Assembly: GCA_023052935.1 (NCBI GenBank)
Contig: CM041297.1
Coordinates: 99,470,484-99,534,483 of the forward strand
Source: Piezodorus guildinii
Taxonomy: Eukaryota; Arthropoda; Insecta; Hemiptera; Pentatomidae
Direction of reading: 5' to 3'
Length of the DNA: 64,000 bases
Shown piece by piece: positions 34,561-46,282 of this stretch (the first letter of the stretch is position 1; the number at the start of each line of letters is the position of its first letter). The notes beneath the pieces are model-generated. The model saw nothing but the letters and a program-made list of their open reading frames with translations, searched no databases and was not told where the DNA came from. A program made the position numbers and the translations under genes.

Positions 34561-36752
34561 GTCAGAATTTTTAAGCTAATATAACGCAATCGCTTTATCA
34601 TCTCTAATAATATTTAAATGTCTTATCTAAAAGTATTAATTTTAAGACGGATAAAAAAATGGTAAATTATCACAGGAAATTGCACAATTAAAAAAATAAA
34701 ATATTTCTGGTCAATCGAAATAAAAATAAATTTTAAGTGTTTAATCAGAAATTATGCATATTCTCTTTAATTGCATTCTATATTATGGTCTGACAATTAT
34801 GAATATATTTTTTTTCTTCAAAATTTTCAATTCCTCAGTAATGTTCTAGAAGTTATATTGAAAATACGATTATAGTATATTTATTACAATACACTAAAAG
34901 TTAATAATAATTTACTATCGGCGACTTTCCACACACTTTTAGCTTTCACTTGCTTGTTTGTCTCTATAGTCTTGTAACGGGAATGTTACAGACAAATGTG
35001 CTATATAATTGTTTAGAACTTTCTCTTCTATTTAAAATGTATTTATTATTACATTAATGTGTGTGAATTCTAAGTTAAAAAAACTTGCTGCAATGACAGA
35101 CCCAAAATCGAATACACCACACTGCGCTCTACATGTTAACATCTACTTCCTCATCAAATCTCTTTAAAATATAAGAGTAATAGCAAAAATTAAACACAGG
35201 CTAAGTATTTAAAAATATATTGCCTTTATACAATACTATTTAATACACTTTGAATAATAGAACTAGATGTATCAAAATCACATAGATAACTTAGATCTAA
35301 TGTAATCAGTTAGAAAAGATATATATTAAACAATTGGCACATTGGAACGATTATACAACACAGAAATATTACAAACGAAAATACTTAAAGTATGATAAGC
35401 AGCTTATTCCGTATAAAAGCCTTTAAGGCAATACATGTAAAAATGAGTAAAAAATAAAGCATAATAAATAAATAAATAAATATTTTTTTTAGATTATACA
35501 AGACAAATTTATTGGTGCGGATTACTACTCATCGAGTAATTGACGAAACTGTTCCTTTTTGCATGCGTTTTATTTTATTAATTTTGATCTTTTTAATATT
35601 CTGAGTAATTTAATTTTGCTTAACTGTATATTTTATCCTAAAGAACTAAAGATGAAAAATTGTAGAGAAGTATGATATCTGTCTAAATGCGGATAGTTAC
35701 AAGTTAAGAGGTATTTGTTCAGGATTTTCTTATTAGGAGATAAATTATTATTTATAGACAATAATTAAGCATTATTACTAAATAATTTAATAAGTGATCA
35801 ATTTGAAGTGATAGGTGCGAATCGAAACTTTAATATAAACTATTGTTGGCAGCATGATATTGCATTAATTTCTAAATACATACTGATCGGTTATTTTTAA
35901 CACAAATTAATAACATCATTAAAAAAGTGAAACTACAAAACACATATAGATTAGCCAATCAACTACCTTAAATAAGGTAGATGCTCTCTTATACGGTATG
36001 AGTATTATAAAAACTAATATCATGTTCATTTGCTGAAGATCTTTCTTAATTACTGAAGTTGTAACTTTTATTTCAGTAGAGTTCTTAAATTTGAATTAGT
36101 CTTATTTTACTTATAGTAAAATTAAAGTTTTTAATATAGTTATATATCATTTTATTTTTTGTTTAAAGTCTATTATATAGATCCGTTTTTCTGGATGGAC
36201 TATCAAGCGCACTAGAATAACACGAAAAAACATGCATCGGTGAAAGTTGGAAGATAAAATGGGCCAATGGCTTTGAGCTGACTAATCATACGGATGATTG
36301 CATCAATGCTTCTGCATAAAGTAAAAACAAAATATATTTGTGTTTGTATCAAGATACTCCTCCATGTAAAATTATATAATTTTAATAAAATTATCTTTTG
36401 ACCAATGATCGACTGTATAGAAACTTTTTTTTTTCAAAAGGTGATTTTAAGACTATTCAAGCTGCTATTAGTATTCATAATAAAAATTAAAACAAGTAGA
36501 ACTAAAATCCTTGAACGTTTTTCAGTTTAGCATTCAACATGAGAGGAGTAACAACAGTTTCTAGATCGATATTTATTACAACAAAAGAATATTATTAATA
36601 CAAATCTCAAGTATTTATATTAATTTTTTAACGCAGAAAATCAATGAAGCTATAATTCATTTCTTATTTCAAAATGATAAGGGCTATCACTGTCTTGATA
36701 AAAATAAATAATTGTTCGTAATACAGTATATATTACCATAAAATGAAAATCA
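34561..36752. other. AT-rich DNA, nothing recognised
   Basis: More than 2 kb with no supportable gene, repeat end or RNA. Confidence 0.4.
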
Positions 36753-36836
36753 TTTTTTTAATATATTTATTTATTGGAATTTACAACTGTATAACAAGTA
36801 ATACAACAAGTAAAGAATAAAATATTATCCATAGTC

Positions 36837-37112
36837 AAAATGATACCCAAACCTAAGAAACCGCCTGAAAATCCATCTTCTTACTGTCCCATCTCACTTT
36901 TACCAATCATGGGTAAAATCTTGGAAAAACTTATCCTGAAACGCCTACATCCCATCCTTGATACCAATTCCATAATTCCTGATCACCAGTTTGGATTCAG
37001 AACGTCCCACTCCACTATCCAGCAATGTCATCGTGTGGTGGACGTTGTCTCGTCTACATTGGAGCGCGGCTTGTATTGTACGGGAGCCTTCCTCGACGTG
37101 GAACAGGCCTTT
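36837..37112 (+). pseudogene. Inverted Jockey RT segment
   Basis: The plus-strand frame reads MIPKPKKPPENPSSYCPISL then LPIMGKILEKLILKRL, HQFGFRTSHSTIQQ and GAFLDVEQAF: the first RT blocks of a Jockey-type ORF2. It opens only a few codons after the point where the minus-strand linker stops (YFPASWIS), so the two halves were once contiguous and this one was flipped. Confidence 0.85.
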
Positions 37113-38343
37113 AGGCTAATCCAGGAGGCAGGAAAGTATGTAGAACGAAGTACGGAATTATATATGTAAGTGAGATATAGGATAGCTTTTCGAGGAAGTA
37201 GTTTTAAAGTATAGAAAGTTATAAGATCATGCCCAGAAGCTTTACGGGATGGTAAACTTTGAATAATGTTAGATATTTCATACGGATGGAACGCTTTAGG
37301 AGGAAGGACCATTTGGAGTGGGATATATAGTTCATCTTCTATAAACTTAATGTGACTGGGATTAAGGATTACTGGATGTGGATTAAAGATTCTAAAATGG
37401 TGCTGACCGAATATCTGATCCTTCTCTTCACCAGATCTTGTCCAGACATGGGATTCTGTTAGGAGTGGATGATTACAGTCTTTTAACTTCAGTAGCTTTT
37501 TTTTCGTCATCGATAATGATCTGTCTGTAATAGTTTTTAGCTGTAAGTTTTTCGGTGAAGTTGAGTAAGTTTTGAATTTTTGTTTTTCTGATTTCTGTTT
37601 TCAGTCTGTTAGTCAGTTTATTATAATAAGTTTTGTCTGATGGATATCTAGTCCTATGCCACTTCGATCTTGCCCTGCGTTTTTCCCTTAATAAGATTCG
37701 AATGTGCTGTGGCAGGTTAGTCTCCTGTGAGTTAGTAGTATTAATGGTTGAAGTGTTGTCAAGTATGCTACTGCTAATTGAGTCAGTCAGTTGTTCAACG
37801 GGATGTAGGCCAATATGTTGGGCTCATAGGAGAAAGGATAGTATAGCAGTTGGAGGTAGAGACGCGAGAAAGGACATTACCACGAGAGTTGGATCTTCGG
37901 CAACCCCATTGTTGGTGTTTAGCGTTACAGTCACCTCCAGCAATGAAGCGCGGTCCTAAGGATCGGAAGAGAGTTTACAGTTTGTTGTAGGAAAGGGAGT
38001 TACCAGGAGGACAGTATACAGCTGAGAGTGTAAGATGGAAAGGACGAGTTGAAATGATTACCGAGGTTGATTGTATGGCATCAGTTGGAGTAGAAGGAAT
38101 CAGGGAATGGGGTAAGGATTTATGGATAAGGATGCATGATCCAACATGGGAAGTTTTGTCGGGATGGTCAGATCTATAAGTGATGTAGTCACGTATATAA
38201 AAGTGTGATCGTTGTGTGAAGTGAGTTTCAGTAAGCAGTGCAATGTCTATGTGGTTGTCATATAGAAATAAGTCCAGTTCGTAACGATGGATATGCAGAC
38301 CATTAGCATTCCACAAGATTATCGCTATGGGCTTTACACTCAT
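37113..38343 (-). pseudogene. Jockey ORF2: endonuclease and linker
   Basis: ORF2 starts at 38343 with MSVKPIAIILWNANGLHIHR, then IDIALLTETHF (catalytic Glu) and VYCPPGNSLSYNKL. A frameshift near 37980 moves into GGDCNAKHQQWGCR (catalytic Asp/Asn motif) and PTYWPTS. The linker has HPLLTESHVWTRSG, LPPKAFHPYEISNIIQSLPS, RKASGHDLIT and YFPASWIS. This is an APE-type endonuclease of a Jockey element with frame breaks. It is non-functional. Confidence 0.85.
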
Positions 38344-38379
38344 CGTTGGAGATTAAACACTTGCTAGAGACTTAGTACT

Positions 38380-38613
38380 TCATAGACAAACCTCTATTAA
38401 TTTAATACTCAAATTTTCATATAATTCTACCTGTTCATAACCATTCACATATTTTTTGACAGTCCTCTGTAGAGACTGAATATAGCCCCACTGTAGAATA
38501 ATGCCCGGGGCCTTGTGATTTAAAAAAGTCATTAAAGCGCTGTAAGACTCCATACAACCTTTACCCGTACTATACAATATTGCGATAAGCTGAAGGTCTG
38601 GATATCGTAACAA
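38380..38613 (-). other. Small open frame upstream of Jockey ORF2
   Basis: 77 codons ending 36 bases before the Jockey ORF2 start, in the same orientation. The position suits the C-terminus of a LINE ORF1, but I see no zinc knuckle or other family motif, so the identity is open. Confidence 0.25.
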
Positions 38614-39039
38614 GGATCCGACCGACTTTGGTGGAAGCCTTTGGGAAACTCATGAATGCTGCTCAGCCATATACTTGGGCATAAAAAGGTTAGGACAAAA
38701 TATGTGTATACAGGGAATAGTGACTTTGTGACGGGGAGGCACTGACTTTGAACTTACAATTTCCAAAGAATGCGCAAACTCGCGTAGTTAAGATACCTAG
38801 TGACATCAGTTAACATTGAATACGAAAAAGAGTATTGGAGGCAAATATGGCTTATTTCACGTTGCCAAAACTTATAACCAGAGGTACTACAACTAGTCAC
38901 ACTAGTCATATACAAGAATTAATTACGATCTGTTACCTATGCTTATCAATAGTTGACCCAGTGAGATATGGAGATGAATAGAGGATTAGGAACATAACGG
39001 ATACATGGTTATTGTTATTTTTATAAAACCTAGGAAGCT
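38614..39039. other. Spacer, nothing recognised
   Basis: No supportable features. Confidence 0.3.
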
Positions 39040-39205
39040 TAGTTGGGCTGGACATGTCGCAAGGAAGGAATAAGAACTGTCCAGAAACTTATTGAAAACC
39101 CTACAGATCAGAAGCTGGGGAGCGGTACTACAAAATCGGACCGATTAGTGGCGGCTCTAGAGGAGGGCAAGACCCAGATAGGGTTGTAGTGCCACTTAGG
39201 TAGAT
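39040..39205 (+). pseudogene. LINE ORF2 C-terminal end, fragment
   Basis: Reads RKLSWAGHVARKE in one frame, then after shifts DRLVAALEEGKTQIGL-stop, and ends in a TAGA tetranucleotide run. WAGHVARM plus the EEAK-xx-GL-stop ending is the same C-terminal signature as the LINE at 14.1 kb. Confidence 0.65.
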
Positions 39206-40408
39206 AGATAGACATTGATGCGCTACCATTTGAGTTCTTTATAAATCCATCTTTTTGTCGTGCACTCGTATTTCACATTTACGTAATCCATAAAGAAATT
39301 TCAATAAATCAACATGATAAAATATAACTACTTCCCAATTCATTTCGATACCCTGTTGGGGCAAAGATGATTTGGGCCGTAATAAGATGCAGAACATTTC
39401 CAACAGCAATTGATACATATTCAAATAGCTTCGTCGTATTATCGAATGATATTAGTTGGAACGGAGTACAAGGAATATCTTAGAGAGGGCTATTAGGGGA
39501 AGATATTAGGCGGATCGGGAAGGAATGAAACAATAGCCAAGCCGACCCCGCAAACCAGGACTTGGCCTGTTAATTAGAAGCGGGCCGTACAACCGGATCC
39601 CTCCTCGGCACTTCCGAATTAGAACCCCTTATTTCTGGGGGAGGGGAGACGAGGAGAAGCAGTTGGCTACTTCGGATCTACAGATCTGGTAGGCGAAGTT
39701 TTAATAGAAAGTGCTATGCTTTATCTATTGAAAAAAGGGTTCAAACCATAGAAATGCTATAAGTATTTAAAATAAAATAATTAATTTAAAATGTTTAAAC
39801 TTCATTTATTAATTGGCATCTATCAGCTGTAATGTAAAACCAGCAAATGGGCTAACATTTTTGAAAAATTATATGTCAGAGATGAGGAAGGACAGTACCT
39901 AGCAGCACGTTTCCCTTTAGGTTTTCCTATTTATGAATGTTTGTCCAGCGTTTTTTACATCATTGAAGTTCAATTATGTTTTATGTTATGTCAGACCGTT
40001 AATGAACCCATCGTTATTTATTTAGGAACCATTTGGTGGATTTTTTTGCAGCTTATTCTCTATCTCTGGGTAGGCTATCAAATCAGAGATGTATCTATCT
40101 CTGTCACATTGGGGGGTAGTATTTAAGGTCTTCTTCCAATTATTCTCCGTGAATCATCTGCCTTCTAGGTCCTGAACTGTCCAAGGGTAAGGGGATTCTT
40201 TATTTTTGATTCTTTATTACACTAAGCAGTGTCTCAGGACACTTTCATTTACGTCAAATTTACCGTCTTCCTTCTGCAAGAAGACTACTTATGACATCAG
40301 ATGAAATTCTAGTAAATCCGAAATAAGTTTAGATGGGTATACTCCGTAACACATCGCCTGTCGAATCAAGAGTGCTAATATAGATAACGACATCAATTTT
40401 TTTTTTTT
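39206..40408. other. Spacer with a GC-richer patch
   Basis: The patch at about 39530-39700 is GC-rich and unidentified. Short frames at 39239-39424 and 39941-40126 carry no motif. Confidence 0.3.
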
Positions 40409-40419
40409 AATCATAAAGA

Positions 40420-40769
40420 TCCTCAATGCTCCTTACTTTGTCACAAAAAACTCATCCATAAAGACCTTAACATCCCATATGTTGCTGATTTGGCCCGAAC
40501 CAGGTATCAATCCTTCTATGACAAACTCCACTCCCACTCTAATCCTCTAGTTTCAATTCTTGCTTCCTCTTCAATTCCTGACAATCCTACGAGGCGCCTG
40601 AAAAGAAGATGGCCTCGTGACCTTCTAGTTTAGTTACTTAGTGGAGTGATGCCAACGGGCATTTTCTCTTCACGTTTTTTTTTTTTCATGTATTTTATCA
40701 TTACCAACATATTTACTTGTTGTATTACAAAATACAGTTGTAAATTTCAATAAAAATATTTTTTAAAAA
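40420..40769 (+). mobile_element. Jockey-clade LINE, 3' end only
   Basis: 350 bp flanked by an 11-bp duplication AATCATAAAGA (40409-40419 and 40770-40780). It contains the ORF2 C-terminus (KILNAPYF, a shift, then HKDLNIPYVADLARTRYQSF and PTRRLKRRWPRDLLV-stop at 40633) and a 3' UTR with TTACTTGTTGTATTAC and an A-rich end. Truncation at the 5' end with a clean target duplication shows a genuine retrotransposition event. Confidence 0.85.
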
Positions 40770-40780
40770 AATCATAAAGA

Positions 40781-41519
40781 AATTGTCTTAAAACAATAAT
40801 TGAACAAATAATTCATTATGACACCTTAATAATACACTTTTTTGATATCAGAAGACTTGTTTGTTTGACATATGAATAAACAGAAAACTTGAGAATATTA
40901 TAAATCAAATTGAATAATTTATTTTTGTTTTTAGCTCAGTGGAAAATTAATAATAAATTCAAACTTGGAAATTCCGATGGCATTGCAAAAGAATAAATGA
41001 GCGAAAAACATATAAATATAGTTGATACTTATCTAACTTGCCTGACCATTGCTACAAAATGATGTTTTATTCGAACTTTCGTAACTTTACACTTTCTCAA
41101 TATGACTTTCTAAGACAGTAATTATAACAGAATTTATATAAAACACAAAAACTTCTTTATATTTTTTACTTAGATTCGATATCGTCAAATTATTGTATTA
41201 ATATACTGGATCTTTCGAATGTTATTAATCGATAAGTTCTATTAAAATACTACTATAAAATAATTATCATCCTACTTTAACAATATTAATCATAAAAAAA
41301 AAATACATAAATCAATCAATTATGAAATAAAACATTTCAAGGGTCGCATAATAAAAGAAATCAATAAAATATTGATTACATAAACGGTCCAAATGATAAA
41401 TTTGATCAGTTACATTAATTTTTTATATATTGGTAATATTTTACAATTTGTTTTTTTTTTCTTTATGAACATTAGTAATAGTGATATAAATCAAATTATA
41501 TAAAATATTATATATATAC
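40781..41519. other. AT-rich spacer
   Basis: No supportable features. Confidence 0.35.
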
Positions 41520-41760
41520 AAAAAACAAAACAAAGAAACAACAACCTATAATTGAGTTAAATACAAATAAATGAATTAAAAAAGTGATAAATACATTAAC
41601 ATCATACACATAATCATAACTTTATACAATTTGCTAAAGGACTAGGCCTTTTCCTGCACTTGTAGAGGGAAAAGCGGAGTCCAAGAGAACCTAGCGCCTT
41701 GCTCTCAGCCGCGTCACTGGTGTGACTCAGTGGAGGCCGAGTGCTTTAAATAGGAAGATA
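41520..41760 (-). repeat. Possible LINE 3' UTR, minus orientation
   Basis: A GC-richer block (41640-41745) is followed on the minus strand by AT-rich sequence running toward a CA/A-rich end near 41520, the composition profile of LINE 3' ends elsewhere in this window. No coding motif supports it. Confidence 0.3.
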
Positions 41761-42328
41761 ATAATTAAATGTAAAAAAATTAAATTTAGTTATTCAGTGT
41801 AAACAGTAGACAAAAAATACCTTCTACGATCACATGCAAAAATTCCAAGTTCAGTTATAACATTTTAATACCTCCTACTTACTATCTTTACCATCAAATA
41901 ATAACTTTAGTATTGACAAAACTCCCTTGTGATCACGAAACAATATTTCCTTAGTAATTTGTTTCCCAGCCCGCATGGAAAATCCTAATTGAAGATCAAG
42001 GAAACAAAACCTTGCTGTGAAACAGAAAAAAAAAATTATTTTCTATTTTATCCGAAAATAAACATCTCAAGTTACTGAGAAATCTTGAAATAACGGTTCT
42101 TATTGTCACGGAATCTGCTCATAAACAATTACATTGAAAAAGCAAACGGCACGGAATTCAAGAAACTGGGAATTCTGTGCTCTGTTCTTATACATTTTCT
42201 TTTTTTATGCCAAGTTATTTTAATACTGGTACTATTAATACTGGAGTATTGAATGGTAGGCAGATTTAATATTAAACAAATTCAATAATAACGAAAACAT
42301 CACCTAATAACTGACAAGTTAAAATTTT
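41761..42328. other. AT-rich spacer
   Basis: Nothing recognisable before the target duplication of the 42.3-48 kb LINE. Confidence 0.35.
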
Positions 42329-42335
42329 GGGGTAT

Positions 42336-42339
<4 letters not shown>
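42329..42339. repeat. Target-site duplication, left copy
   Basis: GGGGTATAGTT, identical to 48040-48050. The last two T's merge with the poly(T), so the duplication is 9-11 bp. Confidence 0.85.
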
Positions 42340-42366
<27 letters not shown>

Positions 42367-42495
42367 CCATGAATGGATGGCATTGGCATACACCATACAG
42401 CCATTTTATATATTATGTATTATTAGTGAAAACTATTACAATCACCAAATTGAAACTACCAATTAAAATTACCAATTACTGAACTATTACAATTA
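42340..42495 (-). other. LINE 3' UTR and poly(A)
   Basis: About 130 bases after the ORF2 stop, with three near-repeats of the type AATTGGTAATTTT, TTGGTAGTTTC and TTGGTGATTG, ending CCATCCATTCATGG followed by the poly(A). The repeats may be part of the signal recognised by the element's own RT. Confidence 0.8.
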
Positions 42496-45400
42496 TCAAA
42501 TTCTTTTGTTAATCGATTGTAAATATTTATTTATACTGGAAATTTTTTTATTGTTCGTAAATTTTAATAAATTTTCATAACTAATATTCTGATTATTATT
42601 TATTTCAAAAATCATCTTTTCCCTTTGAGTTTTGTATGCCGGGCACACCAATAATATGTGTTTTAGGGTCTCCCTATCACCACATTTGTCACATTGCGGA
42701 GATTCTGATACGCCTATTTTATGAAGGTAAGTGTTGCAGATCCCGTGATTTGTCCTTAATCTAATATATGTTTTTACCACGTTTTTGCTAAAATTTGTTT
42801 CCGCGAACCAAGGTTTTCGAATAATTTTGGGAAATATGGTTTTGTAAAATTGTCCAGTGGGGTTTTCCTGATATAACTGTTGCCAAATTTTGAATGTATT
42901 TAATTTAATGGTTTTGTAAAAATCTTTGAATGGTATCCGAAAGTCAACTTGTTGCCCAGCTGTGGTGGCAGATTTAGCCAGTCCATCTACTACCTCGTTA
43001 CCTGGGATTCCCGCGTGACCCTTAATCCATCGAAATACTAAAACTTTTTTATTTTTGACCGCTATGTAGTGGTTTTTCATGATCTCCATTTGTAAGCTAC
43101 TGATGTTTTTGTTAATACTATTAGTCAGTGACAATAATGCACTCTTACAATCCGTCAAAATAACAAAATTACGATCCGCGGATTTATTAATGTATCTGAC
43201 GGCTTCCAATATGGCATACATTTCAGCAGTATGAGAAGAACAACCAGTAGGTAATTTATACTGTGCATTATGGTTGTATTTAGGAATATGAATCGCACTA
43301 CCTGAATTATTATTAATATTTGAGCCATCGGTATATATATGAATATGATGCGGCCATTTGTCTGCAAGCAATGCTTTAGTAGTAGAGGCAATCATTGAAT
43401 GAGGCAATGGGTTACCGACTTCTATTTCTATATTGAATTTTTGTAATAGCATCTCGTATTTTAATTGATATTGAGGTAGCATTTTATTTGAATATATATC
43501 ACGTAATGAATTTTGATATTTTATAAAACTATTGAAAACTAATGGTGTATATTTCTTTTTCTCCCAATAAGCTTTACTTAAGATAAGAACGCATAGGTTA
43601 ACTATTTTACTGTAGCAATTCTGATTGTTAGCGTATGTTTTAAAAAAGATTCTGTCGGTTAGTAGCTGTCTTCTTAGTTTTAGGGGTGGTTCGCTGGCTT
43701 CGTTTAATAAGGCATCGATAGGGGTGGAATTAAGAGCTCCCAAACAAATTCTTATGCACCTATTATGAATCATATCCAACTTACGCAAATGTGTATTAGG
43801 GACCTCACCGTATAATGTGACTCCGTAATCGAATATGGATTTTATTGTGCTCCTATAGAATAACAAAGATATGCTTGGATCTGCTCCCCATTTACTGTTA
43901 TTGCTAATCATTTTTAATATGCTCATTTTTTTTTCCGACCGTTTTATGATTTCATAAATGTGTTGATTCCAATTTAGTTTTCGGTTGAAATAAACGCCTA
44001 AGAATCTCACGACATTGACGCTTGTGAAAAAAGTTCCAGCTAATTCAACTCGCTCATCAAGTGGAAATGTGCGTTCTCTAGTGAACGGGCATATAACTGA
44101 TTTAGAAGCTGAAATCGTCATTCCTGTCTCTAACTCCCATCTCCTTAAACCTCTTACTGTCTCGTTCAGTAACTCGACACATTTATTAATATCTTGATTT
44201 GAGGTATATAGGCAAATATCATCGGCAAATTGTAAGATTGAAACTTTCTCAGGTAAGTATTTTTTTAAATCAGTAGAAAATATTGCAAATAATAAACTAC
44301 TAAGAATACCTCCTTGAGGTAAACCTATCTGTGCCACCCTACTCATGATTATTGAATTTGATATTTTTAATGATATCTTTCTATCGCTGATCAGATTGAT
44401 AATATTGTCAATATATTTTATGGGGAAACCCATGTCTGTCATTTTGTAATTGAGTATGTGTAACGGAACAGTGTCGTATGCCTTTGCTATGTCTAAAAAT
44501 AAAGCGACTGTTTTTTTCCCTGATGTGAAAGCTGTATGTATGTCAGTATGTAATTCTAGAAGGCAATCCATCGTTGATTTACCTTTACGGAAACCGAACT
44601 GGTAATCAGGCAATTTATCTTGTGATTCTAACCACCACTCCATTCGTTCCTTTACCATTCTTTCAAACGTTTTTAGTACACACGAACTTAACGAAATCGG
44701 TCTATATGAGGAAGCGTTATTGGGATCCTTATCTGGTTTCAATATTGGTACAACACAGAACTCCTTCCATGAGTCAGGTATTACATTTGATTGCCAAACA
44801 TCATTTAAGATTTTTAATAAGCTCATTTTAATTTTCTTCGGAAGTCTGTTTAACATGATGTAATGTATATTGTCAAGTCCTGGTGCTGTATTAGGTTTCT
44901 TCTTTAAAGAGTTATTGAGCTCTTCTAGAGTAAACTCTTTCATTAGTTGAAAATTTTCTTCAGACGTTTCCTCTCTACTGTCAGTGATTAAACTATTTTT
45001 AAAAATGACATATGGGGGCGCCAGTGTGTCCATAAATTCTTCACACCATTCATCCTTTGTGACTGGTAAGCGGTTACTTGTTTTGCGATTGCTGAGTACA
45101 GCTAGTTTATGCCAAATATCCTTAATCGGGGTAGATTTATTGATACTTCCACAGAATAGTCGCCAGGAATTTCTCTGTTTATCTCTTGTGAGTTTTTTGA
45201 ATTCCGCATCCGCCTTTTTGTATGTCAAAAATGTTGAAGAATTTGGGGTTTTTATATATGTTTTGTAGGCATTTTTTCTATTTTGTAGTGAAAGACTACA
45301 TTCATTATCCCACCAACCTCTGCTAAATTTTCTCCTGTAAATTTGTTTGTAAGTTGGTATTGACTTCGTGCCAGCTTTATTCAAAAATTGTATGAACTGT

Positions 45401-46197
45401 TCATATGTAGGGTTATCGGATAGAAGGTGGAAATTATCTGAGGTAAACGTTTCGTATTCCTCCCAATTAGCAGCCTTTATTTGCCACTTTCTGGTCGATT
45501 TACTCATATTGGTATCTTTAAATTGCATATTGTGAATCTCCATTACGATCGGTAAATGATTAGAACCTAAGGGATCATCGTGAACTTTCCATTGTATATT
45601 GTTTACGATATTGGGTGAGCAGAGAGTGATATCCAAGGCAATATTATTAGTCTGACTCACATTATTTACGTATGTAGCGGATCCATCATTCAATAGTACT
45701 AAGCTGGAGTTTTCTATTGCAGAAACTAATTCTTTTCCCATTTTATCACAGAAATTACAGCCCCACTGGTAATGGTGAGCATTGGCATCTCCTGCCAGAA
45801 TTAATGGAAAGTCAAAACTTGTAATAAATTTTTCCCAATGATATTTAATTACTAAATTTTTAGGAGGGTTATAATACGAAACTATGTTAATTTTAAAATT
45901 TTTATTGAGTACGACTTTCGCGGCAATCACATCCATACCGTCTATTTTATGAAAGTTTCTAACCTGTATAAAGTTGTATTTATTCCTAATCAAAATGGCT
46001 ACTCCCCCCCAGCCATCATCTCTATCTTTCCTTATGATATTGTATCCCGGGAAATTCACATATGTGTTATGCTTGAACCAAGTTTCTGATATTAGGGCAA
46101 TATCAATATTGTTTGTAAATAAAAAATATTCTAAACTATTTTTATTTGCTATTGCTGATCTAGCGTTCCATTGTAATAATTTATAGGATTTAGTCAT
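42496..46197 (-). CDS. LINE ORF2: endonuclease, RT, RNase H
   Basis: 1233 codons, open throughout. Domains: APE-type endonuclease at residues 1-230 with N11 (LLQWNARS), E38 (ISETW), Y109 (VSYYNPP), D137/N139 (AGDANAHHYQWG), D189 (LDITLCS) and H214 (SNHLPIV); reverse transcriptase at about 485-750 with SYRPISLSSC, YQFGFRKGKST, LFLDIAKAYDTV, LPQGGILSSLLFAIF, the catalytic FADD box at 657-660 and VRFLGVYFN; RNase H at about 950-1080 with the full D957-E992-D1016-H1061-D1071 set (YTDGSN, TAEMYAI, LTDCKSA, GHAGIPGNEVVD); and a C-terminal CCHC finger near 1169-1185 (CDKCGDRETLKHILLVC). The protein nicks target DNA, primes cDNA there and degrades the RNA strand. It follows ORF1 by 85 bases, so translation reinitiation is likely. 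The ATG at 46197 is chosen because the endonuclease begins within 11 residues. Confidence 0.96.
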   Translation of the reverse strand: MTKSYKLLQWNARSAIANKNSLEYFLFTNNIDIALISETWFKHNTYVNFPGYNIIRKDRDDGWGGVAILIRNKYNFIQVRNFHKIDGMDVIAAKVVLNKNFKINIVSYYNPPKNLVIKYHWEKFITSFDFPLILAGDANAHHYQWGCNFCDKMGKELVSAIENSSLVLLNDGSATYVNNVSQTNNIALDITLCSPNIVNNIQWKVHDDPLGSNHLPIVMEIHNMQFKDTNMSKSTRKWQIKAANWEEYETFTSDNFHLLSDNPTYEQFIQFLNKAGTKSIPTYKQIYRRKFSRGWWDNECSLSLQNRKNAYKTYIKTPNSSTFLTYKKADAEFKKLTRDKQRNSWRLFCGSINKSTPIKDIWHKLAVLSNRKTSNRLPVTKDEWCEEFMDTLAPPYVIFKNSLITDSREETSEENFQLMKEFTLEELNNSLKKKPNTAPGLDNIHYIMLNRLPKKIKMSLLKILNDVWQSNVIPDSWKEFCVVPILKPDKDPNNASSYRPISLSSCVLKTFERMVKERMEWWLESQDKLPDYQFGFRKGKSTMDCLLELHTDIHTAFTSGKKTVALFLDIAKAYDTVPLHILNYKMTDMGFPIKYIDNIINLISDRKISLKISNSIIMSRVAQIGLPQGGILSSLLFAIFSTDLKKYLPEKVSILQFADDICLYTSNQDINKCVELLNETVRGLRRWELETGMTISASKSVICPFTRERTFPLDERVELAGTFFTSVNVVRFLGVYFNRKLNWNQHIYEIIKRSEKKMSILKMISNNSKWGADPSISLLFYRSTIKSIFDYGVTLYGEVPNTHLRKLDMIHNRCIRICLGALNSTPIDALLNEASEPPLKLRRQLLTDRIFFKTYANNQNCYSKIVNLCVLILSKAYWEKKKYTPLVFNSFIKYQNSLRDIYSNKMLPQYQLKYEMLLQKFNIEIEVGNPLPHSMIASTTKALLADKWPHHIHIYTDGSNINNNSGSAIHIPKYNHNAQYKLPTGCSSHTAEMYAILEAVRYINKSADRNFVILTDCKSALLSLTNSINKNISSLQMEIMKNHYIAVKNKKVLVFRWIKGHAGIPGNEVVDGLAKSATTAGQQVDFRIPFKDFYKTIKLNTFKIWQQLYQENPTGQFYKTIFPKIIRKPWFAETNFSKNVVKTYIRLRTNHGICNTYLHKIGVSESPQCDKCGDRETLKHILLVCPAYKTQREKMIFEINNNQNISYENLLKFTNNKKISSINKYLQSINKRI

Positions 46198-46282
46198 AAA
46201 AATGGTGGGCTAAATTAGATACTGATGTATTATTTTTTGAAAAATTATTAAAAATAGTTTAGATGAAATATTTTTATCTGAA

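Larger units (their letters stand above)
36753..38343 (-). mobile_element. Jockey-clade LINE, rearranged
   Basis: Minus-strand order: ORF2 endonuclease (38343-37510) and linker (37510-37113) in sense, an RT segment (36837-37112) in the opposite orientation, then a 3' UTR in sense (36835-36756) matching the Jockey copy at 40.7 kb (TTACTTGTTGTATTAC, TACAGTTGTAAATT) and ending in a short poly(A). The RT region after FLDVEQAF up to the 3' UTR is missing. The element carries an internal inversion and a deletion. Confidence 0.85.

Noticed and set aside
43155..45268. Several short plus- and minus-strand frames inside the 42-48 kb LINE
   Set aside because: They are shadows of the long ORF2 in other frames.
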